Translations under genes and position numbers: made by a program | Notes under the pieces: generated by a model | What the model saw: only the letters and a program-made list of their open reading frames with translations | Database searches by the model: none | Told to the model about the DNA's origin: nothing | Source of the DNA: Planomonospora parontospora | GTDB lineage: Bacteria > Actinomycetota > Actinomycetes > Streptosporangiales > Streptosporangiaceae | Assembly (NCBI GenBank): GCA_014647935.1 | Contig: BMQD01000009.1 | Location: 62,001 to 126,000 of the forward strand | Reading direction: 5' to 3' | DNA: 64,000 bases | Part shown: one piece after another, positions 30,711-39,512 of the stretch | Numbering within the stretch: position 1 is the first letter of the stretch | Layout: each line of letters starts with the position of its first letter

Positions 30711-31983
30711 CAGGGGAAAGCACCGGGCGGACGAGCCCGCGGGCCCGGCCGGACCGGCCGCCGAGGCCCAGTTCGACCCCCGGCTGCTCGTCCGGGAGAA
30801 GGGCGCGGCCGGATACGTCGAGGAGTTCAAGCGCCGGGTCAGGGGCGGCGAGCTCGGCTCGCTGCCCGTCATCGTCGGCCTGGCCGTCATCTGGATCGTC
30901 TTCCAGAGCCTGAACAGCCAGTTCCTGTCCCCGCAGAACCTGTCCAACCTCAGCATCGACATCGTGGCGACCGGCCTCATCTCGGTCGGCATCGTCTTCG
31001 TGCTGCTGCTGGGGGAGATCGACCTGTCGGCGGGCGCGGTCAGCGGGGCGAGCGCGGCGGTGCTGGCCGTACTGCAGGTGAACAACGGCTGGCACCCGCT
31101 GGCGGCGATCGCCGCGGCCGTGGCGGTCGCCGCGCTGCTCGGGCTCGTCCACGGCGTGTTCTTCGCCAAACTCGGCGTGCCGTCGTTCGTGGTCACGCTC
31201 GCCGGGATGCTCGCCTGGACCGGGTTCCAGCTCTGGGTGCTGGGGCCCAGCGGCACGATCAACCTGCCCTACGAGGGCCTGGTCGCCGGCCTCACCAGCA
31301 CCTACTTCACCCAGCTCATCGCCGCGTACGGCCTGGCGGGCCTCGTCACGGCCGGGTTCTTCGCCGCCTCGGTCCTCGGCAACGCCCGCCGCCGCGCCGC
31401 GGGCATCCCCTCCCGGACGATGGCCGACGTCATCCTGCGCACCCTGGTCCTGGCGTTCGTCGTGTTCGGCGTGGCCCACGTGCTCAACCAGTACAAGGGG
31501 CTGCCGCTGGCCCTGCTGATCTTCCTCGTGGTGGTGGTCGCCGCCGACTTCGTGCAGCGCCGTACCCGCTACGGGCGGAAGGTCTTCGCCGTCGGCGGCA
31601 ACATCGAGGCGGCCCGGCGCGCGGGGATCAACGTGGCCGCGATCCGCGTCTCGGTGTTCATGATCTCCGGTGCGATGGCGGCCGTCGGCGGCGTCTTCGC
31701 GGCCTCCCGCATCGCCTCGGCCAGCCAGGCGACCGGTCAGAGCAACGTGCTGATGATGGCCATCGCGGCGGCGGTGATCGGCGGCACCAGCCTGTTCGGC
31801 GGGCGCGGAACGGCCTACTCGGCCCTGCTGGGCATGCTGGTCATCCAGTCGATCTCCTCCGGGATGGCGCTGCAGGGCGTGAGCAACTCGATCCAGTTCA
31901 TGGTCACCGGAGCGGTGCTGCTGGCCGCGGTGGTGATCGACTCGCTCTCCCGGCGCAGCCAGAAGGCCTCCGGCCGCGCCTGA
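30703..31983 (+). CDS. Sugar ABC transporter permease, XylH-like
   Basis: 426 residues with about ten hydrophobic segments. The GEIDLSAGAVSGASAAVLAVL and NAVGGNIEAARRAGINVAAIRVSVFMISG-like (FAVGGNIEAARRAGI) regions are BPD_transp_2 family signatures. The N-terminus is a soluble 60-residue extension. Forms the membrane channel of the sugar importer encoded by the two preceding genes; no sugar-catabolic enzyme or LacI/ROK regulator is next to it, so control is likely in trans. Confidence 0.9.
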   Translation: MADRGKHRADEPAGPAGPAAEAQFDPRLLVREKGAAGYVEEFKRRVRGGELGSLPVIVGLAVIWIVFQSLNSQFLSPQNLSNLSIDIVATGLISVGIVFVLLLGEIDLSAGAVSGASAAVLAVLQVNNGWHPLAAIAAAVAVAALLGLVHGVFFAKLGVPSFVVTLAGMLAWTGFQLWVLGPSGTINLPYEGLVAGLTSTYFTQLIAAYGLAGLVTAGFFAASVLGNARRRAAGIPSRTMADVILRTLVLAFVVFGVAHVLNQYKGLPLALLIFLVVVVAADFVQRRTRYGRKVFAVGGNIEAARRAGINVAAIRVSVFMISGAMAAVGGVFAASRIASASQATGQSNVLMMAIAAAVIGGTSLFGGRGTAYSALLGMLVIQSISSGMALQGVSNSIQFMVTGAVLLAAVVIDSLSRRSQKASGRA

Positions 31984-32014
31984 CCGTCCTCTCCCGACGG
32001 GGTACGGTCTGCAC

Positions 32015-32437
32015 ATGTCTGAGCGCAGCATGCCGAACGACGCGGCGTCCTGGGTCTGCCCCCACGGGCAGGATGCCCGCCGCGGTTGCGTGACCTGCTA
32101 CGAGGAGGCGTCGGAGGCCGCCCCCGGGACACCCTCCTGGGAGGTCGCCGCGTGGTTCACCGCCCCCCGGCCGATCCCCATCAGGACCCTGCAGGACGTC
32201 CACCGGCACGGCCGCAGCTTCGCCATCGACCAGCCCTCCACCCCGCTCGTCTACCTGCTGACCGGCCGGACGTCCGCCCCCGACAGCGTGCAGGCCGTCG
32301 CGGGGGTGGTGGGGTTCCTGCTGCACAACCGCCACGTGGTCACCGGCTTCACCGTGACGGAGACGCGGGCCACCCTCCTGCCCCGCACCGACACCGGCGG
32401 GGCCCGCACGACGGACACCTGGCTCGACGCCCCCTGA
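32015..32437 (+). CDS. Hypothetical protein with possible Zn-binding N-terminus
   Basis: 140 residues, not recognised. The N-terminus WVCPHGQDARRGCVTCYEEA has three cysteines and a histidine in CPHG-x7-CxxC spacing, compatible with a small zinc knuckle. The rest is mixed alpha/beta with no membrane segment. Follows the sugar transporter by 31 bp on the same strand, but a promoter could lie in the gap, so co-transcription is uncertain. Convergent with the RsbA-like gene. Confidence 0.6.
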   Translation: MSERSMPNDAASWVCPHGQDARRGCVTCYEEASEAAPGTPSWEVAAWFTAPRPIPIRTLQDVHRHGRSFAIDQPSTPLVYLLTGRTSAPDSVQAVAGVVGFLLHNRHVVTGFTVTETRATLLPRTDTGGARTTDTWLDAP

Positions 32438-32438
32438 G

Positions 32439-32458
32439 CCGCGGCGCGACCGCCGCGG
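32439..32458. terminator. Hairpin in the 26-bp convergent gap
   Basis: CCGCGGCG-cgac-CGCCGCGG, an 8-bp stem filling almost the whole convergent spacer between 32437 and 32464. Confidence 0.65.
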
Positions 32459-32463
32459 GCCCG

Positions 32464-33510
32464 TCAGGCGTTCGCCAGGTCCTCGGGGCTCCCCGTGTCC
32501 TCGGGGCTCCCGGCGAACCCGGCGTCCTCGATGCTCTTGAGGTGCTCCAGGGGGTCGGCCCCGTCCACGTCGAAGTAGACGCGGATCGTGGTGCCGCCCT
32601 GGCCCGTGTGGATGCGGACCAGGTCGCTGAGGAGGTTCGTCACGAGCAGCCCGCGCGAGCCGAGCTGGTGGATCGGGGTCGGGCGCCGTCCGGCGAGCGG
32701 GTCGGCGATGTGGCCGCCGTCGCTGACGTCGAACACCACCCGGCCACCCTCCCGCCAGACGCGCAGGGTCCCCGAACCGCCGCCGTAGTCGAGGCTGTTG
32801 GCCGCCAGTTCACTGGCGATCAGCCGCAGGTCCTCCAGGCGCTCGCCCTTCAGGCCGATCCTGGCCGCGTGCTCGGTGGCGAAGGCGCGGACCCGGCCCA
32901 GCGGGTCGTCGCCGAAGCCCTGGCCGTAGCGCATCACCGCGGCGTCCTCCGGGGCGGGCAGCGGCCGGTTGCAGTCGCGCAGGACGCGCTCCAGCGCGTA
33001 GTGGGCGCTCGCCGACGCGACGGAGCCGTCCACGAGGACGGGGTGGGTCATCCGCGCGTCCTCGATGACCTCGTGAGGCAGCCCGTGGAGGTCGTAGGGA
33101 CACAGGATGGTGGCGTCCCGGCCGGAGAACGCGAGGTTGATCAGCGCCTCGTGCTGGAGGCACGCCGGGTATTCGGTCGCCGACCGGCCCGGCCAGATCG
33201 GCTCGCCGATGATGCGGACGCGCCGGCCCGGGTGCAGGTCGGTGAAGGCCCGCAGGACTCCCGGGATGATGCGCCCGGGGTTGCGTCCGGCCTCGCCCAT
33301 GTCGATCAGCCGCACCTCCGCCGCCGCCGCGCCCAGCGCCCCGCGGATCAGCTCCAGGTTCCTGCCCGGCACCGCCACCGCGACCGGCTCTCCCGCGGCC
33401 AGTCCCTCCAGGAGGAAGGGCACGGTCCCCGCGAGGTATTCGTCGGCGTCCCGGTAGAAGAGCGCCGGATGCTCGAAGGGCTCGGCGGTTGCGGACGGTG
33501 TGACGTTCAT
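32464..33510 (-). CDS. MEDS / HATPase anti-sigma-type regulator (RsbA-like)
   Basis: 348 residues. The N-terminal ~170 residues (EHPALFYRDADEYLAGTVPFLLEGLAAGEPVAVAVPG ... VRLIDMGEAGRNPGRIIP) are a MEDS sensory domain. The C-terminal part is a serine-kinase-type HATPase (EDLRLIASELAANSLDYGGGSGTLRVW ... VVFDVSDGGHIADPL ... GSRGLLVTNLLSDLV) with the N and G1/G2 boxes. By family it phosphorylates or holds a STAS partner or sigma factor. It overlaps the upstream STAS gene by ATGA, so the two form a partner pair. Confidence 0.83.
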   Translation of the reverse strand: MNVTPSATAEPFEHPALFYRDADEYLAGTVPFLLEGLAAGEPVAVAVPGRNLELIRGALGAAAAEVRLIDMGEAGRNPGRIIPGVLRAFTDLHPGRRVRIIGEPIWPGRSATEYPACLQHEALINLAFSGRDATILCPYDLHGLPHEVIEDARMTHPVLVDGSVASASAHYALERVLRDCNRPLPAPEDAAVMRYGQGFGDDPLGRVRAFATEHAARIGLKGERLEDLRLIASELAANSLDYGGGSGTLRVWREGGRVVFDVSDGGHIADPLAGRRPTPIHQLGSRGLLVTNLLSDLVRIHTGQGGTTIRVYFDVDGADPLEHLKSIEDAGFAGSPEDTGSPEDLANA

Positions 33511-33926
33511 GGGCTCTCCACCACGACCGGAAGGCTGCCCGATCCGATCAGGGTCAGTACGGTTTTCAGTATGCGGGGCGGGTGATGCAGGAACATCCGT
33601 TTACCGGCAGGAAGGGTGCCCGCCACATCGGTGATCAACCATGTCCCCCGGACGTCGATGAATCCGAGCTCCGCCAGATAGAGGTGGACGTCCTCACCCT
33701 TGGAGGCCACCGCGGCCAGCGCCTCCTGCCATGCCGTCCTGGTCGTGCGGTCGATCTCGCCGATCACCTCGAGGCCGGAGAGGGGCTCGATCAGGTTGAT
33801 CACGAGACCCGGTGGAGAGGACTGCCGGACGGGGGAGACCGGTGGATCGGGCAGGGAGAGGCGGGGCGGGCCGTCCGGATTGGCCCTGGGCTGGATTGTC
33901 AAACGGACCACCCCGAAAATAGACAA
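33507..33926 (-). CDS. STAS-domain anti-sigma antagonist-like protein, no phospho-Ser
   Basis: 139 residues from TTG 33926, preceded by TGAGG seven nt upstream. A disordered N-terminal ~40 residues precede a STAS fold (GLVINLIEPLSGLEVIGEIDRTTRTAWQEALAAVASKGEDVHLYLAELGFIDVRGTWLITDVAGTLP). The canonical DS(S/T)G loop, where the serine is phosphorylated, reads DVRGT, so the acceptor serine is missing. It may work as a permanently unphosphorylated antagonist or a pure scaffold for the overlapping MEDS-ATPase. Confidence 0.78.
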   Translation of the reverse strand: MSIFGVVRLTIQPRANPDGPPRLSLPDPPVSPVRQSSPPGLVINLIEPLSGLEVIGEIDRTTRTAWQEALAAVASKGEDVHLYLAELGFIDVRGTWLITDVAGTLPAGKRMFLHHPPRILKTVLTLIGSGSLPVVVESP

Positions 33927-33988
33927 CCGACTGCCTCAACGTACCCGCTCCCCCGCCCGATGGGAAAAGGCGACCCGGCCCTTCCCTG

Positions 33989-34089
33989 GGAAAGAGGCCC
34001 TGACCAGGGGCGGTCCCGCCCGCGGAAAGGACCCCGGCCAGGGACGTCCCGCCCGCGGAAGAGACCCCGGTCAGGGGCGGTCCCGTCCG
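33989..34089. repeat. Three 33-35-bp repeats upstream of SDR gene
   Basis: Copies at 33989-34023, 34024-34056 and 34057-34089 share ggaaagagaccccggtcagg and gcggtcccgcccgc segments. They lie between the STAS gene promoter and the start of the SDR-like gene at 34141. Function unknown; each copy can form a small hairpin (gacc/ggtc). Confidence 0.75.
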
Positions 34090-34140
34090 ATCCCGTGGCG
34101 GCGCCCCCAGGTCCGCCCGGGGTGGGGAAGGATGCCTTAC

Positions 34141-35115
34141 ATGCGCATTCTGATCATCGGCGGCACCCGGTTCGTCGGCCGGCACATCACCGAGGCCGCG
34201 CTGGCGGCCGGGCACGACGTCTCCCTCCTGCACCGCGGCCGGACCGGCCCCGATCTCTTCCCCGAGGCTGAGCACCTGCTCGCCGACCGCGACACCGGTC
34301 TCGCCGTCCTGGACGGCCGCGAGTGGGACGCGACGATCGACGTCAGCGCCTACCTGCCGTCCCAGATCGAGGCGCTGGCCGGCTCCGTCTCCACCGGCCG
34401 GTACGTCTTCGTCTCCACCACCGCCGTCTACGCTCCCGGTCAGCGGCCCGGTTTCACCGAGGACTCCCCGCTCGCCGAGCTCGACGGCGACGGCCCGGTC
34501 CCGGACACCGTGACGGGCGAGACGTACGGCCCGCTGAAGGTCCTGTGCGAGCGGACCGCGATCGAGCGGTTCGGCCCCGGCACGCTCGTCGTCCGCCCCA
34601 CCTACGTGATCGGCCCGTACGACTACACCGGCCGCTTCACCTACTGGGTCAACCGCCTCGCCCGCGGCGGCGAGGTCCTGGCCCCCGGCGACCCGTCGGC
34701 CCCCATCCAGGTGATCGACGGGCGCGACATGGCCGCCTGGACCGTCGCCATGGCCGGGCGAGGGGACGGCGGCACCTTCCACGCGGTCAGCCCGCCCCCG
34801 CCGTTCACCTTCGGCGACATGCTGGAGCGGATCGCGGCCGAGGTCGCCCCGCCCGGCACCACGCTGACCTGGGTGGACACGGACTTCCTGCACGCCGCCG
34901 GTCAGGACGGCCGCTCGCTCCCGCTCTGGGGCGAGGGAGGGGACACCTCGATCAACACCGCCGACCCGTCCGCCGCCCGCGCCGCCGGACTGGACCCGCG
35001 CCCCTTCGGGCAGTCGGTACGCGAGATCCGCGCCTCCGAGGCGGACTTCTCCGTGGAGACCACCGTCACCCCGGCCCGCGAGGCCGAGATCCTCGCCGCC
35101 TGGCACGCCCGCTGA
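34141..35115 (+). CDS. NAD-dependent epimerase/dehydratase-like SDR protein
   Basis: 324 residues from ATG 34141 (AAGG about 10 nt upstream; ATG 34132 is too close to it). N-terminal MRILIIGGTRFVGRHITEAAL is a GxxGxxG Rossmann motif of extended SDRs, followed by LLHRGRTGPDLFP. Active-site region: STTAVYAP with TYGPLKVLCERTAIE (Tyr-x3-Lys). The family includes isoflavone-reductase-like and CSP41-type proteins; substrate unknown. Single cytosolic protein, not obviously in an operon; the VOC gene follows 74 bp downstream. Confidence 0.83.
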   Translation: MRILIIGGTRFVGRHITEAALAAGHDVSLLHRGRTGPDLFPEAEHLLADRDTGLAVLDGREWDATIDVSAYLPSQIEALAGSVSTGRYVFVSTTAVYAPGQRPGFTEDSPLAELDGDGPVPDTVTGETYGPLKVLCERTAIERFGPGTLVVRPTYVIGPYDYTGRFTYWVNRLARGGEVLAPGDPSAPIQVIDGRDMAAWTVAMAGRGDGGTFHAVSPPPPFTFGDMLERIAAEVAPPGTTLTWVDTDFLHAAGQDGRSLPLWGEGGDTSINTADPSAARAAGLDPRPFGQSVREIRASEADFSVETTVTPAREAEILAAWHAR

Positions 35116-35189
35116 CACCGGCCGGGGCCCGGCGGGGCAGGGCTCCTGCGGGGCCGTACGGCCCCGGGCGGTCTGCCAGAATCGGCGGC

Positions 35190-35561
35190 ATGCTGGAGAT
35201 CCGTACGGTCGTGATGGGCGTCGGCGACATGCCGCGCGCGGTGGAGTTCTGGACCCGGGCGCTGGGCTACGTGCCCCGCGAGGGCGAGGCGCGCGACGAC
35301 TGGACGGTGCTCGTCCCGGCCGGCGGCGGCCACGGGGTCGCGGTGGCGCTCGACGTCAGCGCGACGCCCGTGCAGGAGCACCCGCGCGTGCACCTCGACC
35401 TCTACGCCCGCGGCACCGCCGACCAGGCCGCCGAGGTCGAGCGGCTGGTCTCCCTGGGAGCCGAGCGGGTCGACTGGGACCTCTACCCCGAGGACCCCGA
35501 CTTCGTCGTCCTCGCCGACCCCGAGGGCAACCGCTTCTGCGTCATCGACCCGACCCACTGA
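35190..35561 (+). CDS. VOC (glyoxalase/bleomycin-resistance) family protein
   Basis: 123 residues from ATG 35190. Two betaalphabetabetabeta modules: LEIRTVVMGVGDMPRAVEFWTRALGYVPREG and HPRVHLDLYARGTADQAAEVERLVSLGAERVDW, ending DPDFVVLADPEGNRFCVIDP with the usual Glu/His-type metal ligands partly visible. Could be a dioxygenase, glyoxalase-like enzyme or binding protein. Follows the SDR gene on the same strand and may be co-transcribed. Convergent with the racemase gene. Confidence 0.83.
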   Translation: MLEIRTVVMGVGDMPRAVEFWTRALGYVPREGEARDDWTVLVPAGGGHGVAVALDVSATPVQEHPRVHLDLYARGTADQAAEVERLVSLGAERVDWDLYPEDPDFVVLADPEGNRFCVIDPTH

Positions 35562-35598
35562 TCCCCGCCCGCGGACCCCTGCCTGAGGGTCCCCGTCC

Positions 35599-35632
35599 GC
35601 CGGTGCCTCCGGTCCCGCCCGGAGGCACCGGC
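35599..35632. terminator. 14-bp stem bidirectional terminator
   Basis: GCCGGTGCCTCCGG, loop tcccgc, then its exact complement. It lies between the VOC and racemase stop codons. Confidence 0.8.
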
Positions 35633-35666
35633 CCGGTCCCGCCGCCCTGCGCCTCCGGGACCGGTC

Positions 35667-36401
35667 TCACCGGCGCGGTCCGGCGGCCTCCGGGACCGGC
35701 GCGGCCAGCGCCAGGTCCACGGCGCGCTCGACGTGGATGCGGGTGGAGTCGAACACCGGCACCGGGCTGTCCCGCCGGCCGACGAGCAGGGTGATCTCGG
35801 TGCAGCCGAGGATCACCCCCTCGGCCCCGCGGGCGGCCAGGTCCGCGATGACCCGCCGGTAGGCGTCGCGGGAGGCGTCCTCCACCCGCCCCCGGGTGAG
35901 CTCCTCGTAGATGACGTCGTGCACCAGCGTGCGGCCGGGCTCGTCCGGGACCAGGACCTCGATCCCGTGCCCGCGCATCCGGTCGCGGTAGAACGCCATC
36001 TCCATGGTGAACCGGGTGCCGAGCAGGCCCACGGTGGTGAGCCCGGCGGCGGTGATCCGCTCGGCCGTCGCGTCGACGAGGTGCACGAACGGCACGGTGA
36101 GCGCGGCCTCCACCTCCGCCGCGACCCGGTGCATGGTGTTGGTGCAGAGCAGGACCAGCTCGGCCCCGCCGTCCTGCAGGGTCGCGGCCGCTCCGGCGAG
36201 CAGCCGCCCGGCCGCCTCCCAGTCGCCCGCCCGCTGCATCGCCTCGACCTCGGCGAAGTCCACCGTCAGCAGCAGGCTCCGGGCGCAGTGGTGGCCGCCC
36301 AGGCGGCGGCGGACCTCCTCGTTGAGCAGGCGGTAGTACTCCGCCGAGGACTCCCAGCTCATGCCGCCGATCAGGCCGATCGTTCTCATGGTCTCCGTCA
36401 T
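35667..36401 (-). CDS. Aspartate/glutamate racemase family protein
   Basis: 244 residues from ATG 36401 (AGGATGG upstream; 36389 and 36410 are other in-frame ATGs). Family motifs are GLIGGMSWESSAEYYRLLNE, LLCTNTMH (catalytic Cys about residue 86) and VILGCTEI (Cys about 200), the two-cysteine cofactor-independent racemase site. Residues in the TxLLGTRFTME segment fit the aspartate racemase subgroup. Cytosolic. Divergent from a LysR-type gene over a 78-bp spacer, so probably regulated by it. Confidence 0.87.
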   Translation of the reverse strand: MTETMRTIGLIGGMSWESSAEYYRLLNEEVRRRLGGHHCARSLLLTVDFAEVEAMQRAGDWEAAGRLLAGAAATLQDGGAELVLLCTNTMHRVAAEVEAALTVPFVHLVDATAERITAAGLTTVGLLGTRFTMEMAFYRDRMRGHGIEVLVPDEPGRTLVHDVIYEELTRGRVEDASRDAYRRVIADLAARGAEGVILGCTEITLLVGRRDSPVPVFDSTRIHVERAVDLALAAPVPEAAGPRR

Positions 36402-36479
36402 GCACGCCATCCTGGCCGGAGTGCGACCCCACAGGTAGACGTGTCCTTGTTGGCTGACCCCAAAGGAATACTTATACGT

Positions 36480-37406
36480 ATGACCCAGGGAATGGACGTC
36501 CACCGCCTCCTCGTCTTCCGGGAGATCGCCCGCGCCGGGTCCGTCGCGGGTGCGGCCCGCGCCCTCGGCTGGACCCAGCCCGCCGTCAGCCAGCACCTGC
36601 GCCACCTGGAGCGGCAGGCCGGGACCGCCCTGGTGCTGCGCCGTCCGCGCGGCGTGCGGCTCACCGAGGCGGGCGAGGTGCTGCTCCGCCACGCCGACGC
36701 CATCGCCGTCCGGCTGCACGCCGCCGCCGACGACCTCGCCGCCCTGGTCCAGCTGCGGGAGGGCACCGTACGGCTGGCCGCCTTCCCCTCGGCGAGCGCC
36801 ACGGTCGTCCCGGCCGCGATGAGCCTGCTGGGCCGCCGCCACCCCGGGGTGGACGTACGGCTCCGCGAGGCCGAGCCCCCGGAGGCGCTCGCCCTGCTCG
36901 CCGCCGGGGAGGCCGACCTGGCCGTGACGTTCGCGCACGCCGGGCAGGAGCCGGACGAGCAGCCCGGCCTGGTCCGGACGGCCGTCGGCGAGGACCCGGT
37001 CCGGCTGGTCCTGCCACGCTCCCACCCGCACGCCGCGGGTGGCGACGAGCCGGTGGACCTGCGGACGCTGGCGGCGGAGAAGTGGATCGCGGGCTGCGAG
37101 CGGTGCGCGGCGAGCCTGCTGCGGACCTGCCGGGAGGCCGGGTTCACCCCCGACGTACGGCACGGCACCGACGACTACGTGGTGACCCAGGCGCTGATCG
37201 CCCGCGGCCTGGGCATCGGGCTGCTGCCCCGGCTCGCCCTGGAGGCCTTCACCGCCCCCGGCGTCGCCGTCCGCCCGGCCGCCGGGCTGCTCCCCCGGAC
37301 CCTGCACCTGGTCCACCCCCGCGAGGCCGACCAGATCCCGGCGGTCCGCGCCGCCGTACGGGCCCTGCGCGACACGCTCGCCCCGCTCGCCCCGGCGCGC
37401 GGTTGA
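36480..37406 (+). CDS. LysR-type transcriptional regulator
   Basis: 308 residues from ATG 36480; ATG 36492 is also possible. HTH in the first 60 residues (VFREIARAGSVAGAARALGWTQPAVSQHLRHLERQAGTALV), then an effector domain (TVRLAAFPSASATVVPAAM ... DLAVTFAH). A GCERCAASLLRTC segment with three cysteines near residue 205 is seen in a LysR subgroup and could be redox-active. The start lies inside an ATACGTAT palindrome (36474-36481). Divergent from the racemase gene, its likely target. Confidence 0.87.
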   Translation: MTQGMDVHRLLVFREIARAGSVAGAARALGWTQPAVSQHLRHLERQAGTALVLRRPRGVRLTEAGEVLLRHADAIAVRLHAAADDLAALVQLREGTVRLAAFPSASATVVPAAMSLLGRRHPGVDVRLREAEPPEALALLAAGEADLAVTFAHAGQEPDEQPGLVRTAVGEDPVRLVLPRSHPHAAGGDEPVDLRTLAAEKWIAGCERCAASLLRTCREAGFTPDVRHGTDDYVVTQALIARGLGIGLLPRLALEAFTAPGVAVRPAAGLLPRTLHLVHPREADQIPAVRAAVRALRDTLAPLAPARG

Positions 37407-37660
37407 GCGCGAGCGCCCGGCGAGCGGGGCCAGGCGGGAAACGCGGCCGGGCAGGAAGCGCGGCCGGACCAGGGTCGCCTCCCGGCCGTGCTGGCGAGCC
37501 CGGTCATGGCGGTCGCGGTACGTGCCGCCTTCCACCTGCATGGACCGATCTGACCTGGTCTTTACCGGTCCGCCGGGGTGCGGCGCGCACCCGGCGGCCG
37601 GAACCGGGTAGGGCTTACCGGCGGGAGCCCGGCGACGGGCGAACGGGCAGGAGGCCGAAG

Positions 37661-38932
37661 ATGACCAGGACACCGGTGGCGGCCGACGAGACCGGGCGCG
37701 TGCGGGAGCTCGACGAGCTGAACGCGCTGGAGAGTCTGCTGGAGCCGGACTTCCAGGCCATCGCCATCTCCGCCGCGCACGTCTGCCGGGCGCCGATCGC
37801 GCTGGTCAACCTGGTCGCCGAGAACCGCCAGTACGTCAAGGGCCGCGCCGGCACCGATCTGACCGGCGTGAACCCGCCGGTCCCGTTCTGCGATCTCGCC
37901 GTCGCCGAACGGGAGCTGCTGGAGATCCCCGACACCCGCGACGACCCGCGTTTCCACGACGACCCGATCGTGACCGGCCCTCCGCGGGTGCGCTTCTACG
38001 CGGGCGCCCCGATGATCAGCCGCCAGGGCAACGCCCTGGGCACGGTCTGCGTGATGGACCGCCGCCCGGACCGGCTGGACGACGCCCAGCGCCAGACCCT
38101 GCGCACTCTGGCGACCCACGCCGTCACCCTGATCGAGCTGCACGGCCGGGCCCACCACGCCGAGGAGGTCGTCCGGCGGCTGAACGCCCTGGAGCAGTTG
38201 AAGAACCAGTTCCTGACCAGGATCAACCACGAGCTGCGCACCCCGCTCACCGCGATCCGCAGCTACCTGGAACTGGTCCAGGACGGCGGCCTGGACGAGG
38301 CGACCGAGCGGCGCTTCCTGCAGGGCGTCGAACGCAACAGCGACCGCATGCTGCGCCTCGTCAACGCGTTGCTCCTGATGGCCAGTCTGAAGGCGCAGAC
38401 CGCCACCTTCAGCCCGGCCCGCGTCGACCTCGCCGAGCTGGCCCGTCAGGCGGTCGAACGGTCCGCCCCGGCCGCCGAGTTCAAGCACCTGGCGCTGAAC
38501 CTGCACGCCTCCGAGCGGGTGGAGGTCTGGGCCGACGTCGAGCAGCTGTGCAGCGCGCTGCTGCAGGTCCTGGACAACGCGATCAAGTTCACCGGCCGCG
38601 ATGGCGCCGTCGACGTGGTCGTCGTCTCCGACCCCGCACCCGGGGTGGAGGTCCACGACACCGGCATCGGGGTGGAGTCGGACGACCTGCGGCGCGTCTT
38701 CGAGGAGTTCTACCGCGCCCCGCAGGCCGAGGAGGAGGCCGCCGAGGGCACCGGGATCGGCCTGTCCATCGTCGAGAAGATCATGGAGATGCACGGCGGC
38801 ACCGCCCGGATGGAGAACGAACTGCACGACGGCGTGTGCGTCCACCTCACCCTGCCCCGGTCATCGGTTCCCCCGGCTCCCGAGGGGAGGAGCGGTGATC
38901 GTCGGCGTGCTGACACGGTCGGCCCGCAGTAG
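37661..38932 (+). CDS. Cytoplasmic GAF-domain sensor histidine kinase
   Basis: 423 residues from ATG 37661 (GCAGGAGG upstream); the frame is open far upstream but overlaps the LysR gene. No membrane helix. GAF domain ~25-165 (AIAISAAHVCRAPIALVNLVAENRQYVKGRAG ... VRFYAGAPMISRQGNALGTVCVMD). HisKA with phospho-His in INHELRTPLTAI at about residue 190, then HATPase with N box (VLDNAIKF), G1 (DTGIGV), F and G2 (GTGIGLSIV). No response regulator is adjacent, so an orphan kinase. The 254 bp upstream (37407-37660) hold no gene. Confidence 0.88.
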   Translation: MTRTPVAADETGRVRELDELNALESLLEPDFQAIAISAAHVCRAPIALVNLVAENRQYVKGRAGTDLTGVNPPVPFCDLAVAERELLEIPDTRDDPRFHDDPIVTGPPRVRFYAGAPMISRQGNALGTVCVMDRRPDRLDDAQRQTLRTLATHAVTLIELHGRAHHAEEVVRRLNALEQLKNQFLTRINHELRTPLTAIRSYLELVQDGGLDEATERRFLQGVERNSDRMLRLVNALLLMASLKAQTATFSPARVDLAELARQAVERSAPAAEFKHLALNLHASERVEVWADVEQLCSALLQVLDNAIKFTGRDGAVDVVVVSDPAPGVEVHDTGIGVESDDLRRVFEEFYRAPQAEEEAAEGTGIGLSIVEKIMEMHGGTARMENELHDGVCVHLTLPRSSVPPAPEGRSGDRRRADTVGPQ

Positions 38933-38945
38933 CAGAATCAGGCAG

Positions 38946-39512
38946 ATGACGACCTCCGACCTCCCCCGTGCCGCGTTAGCCCCCTCCGTCACCGTGTCGG
39001 GGCTCGGTCTGCACCTGCGCGACTGGACCGACGAGGACCTGCCGGCGATGGCCGCGCTCTTCGACGAGCCGCAGGTGGACCGCTGGACCCCGCTCCGCTC
39101 GCCGTTCACCCTGGAGACCGCGCGGGCCTACCTCGCGCGGGCCCGGCAGGGCCGTGCCGCCGGTCTCCGCCTCCAGCTGGCGGTCACCGAGGACGGCGGG
39201 GCCCCGCTGGGCGAGGTGCTGCTCTTCCGCGCCTCCCCGGACGAGCGCGACGCGGAGCTCGGCTACGCGATCGGCGCCGCGCACCGGCGGCGGGGCCTGG
39301 CGACCCGGGCGGTCCGGCTGATGACCGACTACGCCTACGACACCCTGGCGATGGACCGCGTGCTGCTGCGCATCGCCCCGGACAACGAGGCCAGCGCCGC
39401 GGTCGCGCGCTCCGCGGGTTTCCGCCTCACCGACGACGAGCCCGTCGTCCGGGACCGCGGCGACGGCACCGTCTCCCTGCTCACCTGGCGCCACGACCGC
39501 GGCTCCGAGTGA
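38946..39512 (+). CDS. GNAT-family N-acetyltransferase (RimJ/RimL-like)
   Basis: 188 residues. N-terminal VSGLGLHLRDWTDEDLPAMAALFDEPQVDRWTPL, then the acetyl-CoA binding core (ELGYAIGAAHRRRGLATRAVRLMTDYAYDTLAMDRVLLRIAPDNEAS) with the R/Q-x-x-G-x-A motif. Of the RimJ/RimL type that acetylates N-terminal amines or small substrates. ATG 38946 lies 13 bp after the kinase stop, so co-transcription is possible. Its stop overlaps the next start (GTGA). Confidence 0.85.
   Translation: MTTSDLPRAALAPSVTVSGLGLHLRDWTDEDLPAMAALFDEPQVDRWTPLRSPFTLETARAYLARARQGRAAGLRLQLAVTEDGGAPLGEVLLFRASPDERDAELGYAIGAAHRRRGLATRAVRLMTDYAYDTLAMDRVLLRIAPDNEASAAVARSAGFRLTDDEPVVRDRGDGTVSLLTWRHDRGSE

Noticed and set aside
35667-37673. 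Minus-strand open frame extending the racemase upstream to 37673
   Set aside because: The extension overlaps the LysR gene and lacks a racemase N-terminus; the family start MxxxMRTIGLIGG sits at 36401/36389.
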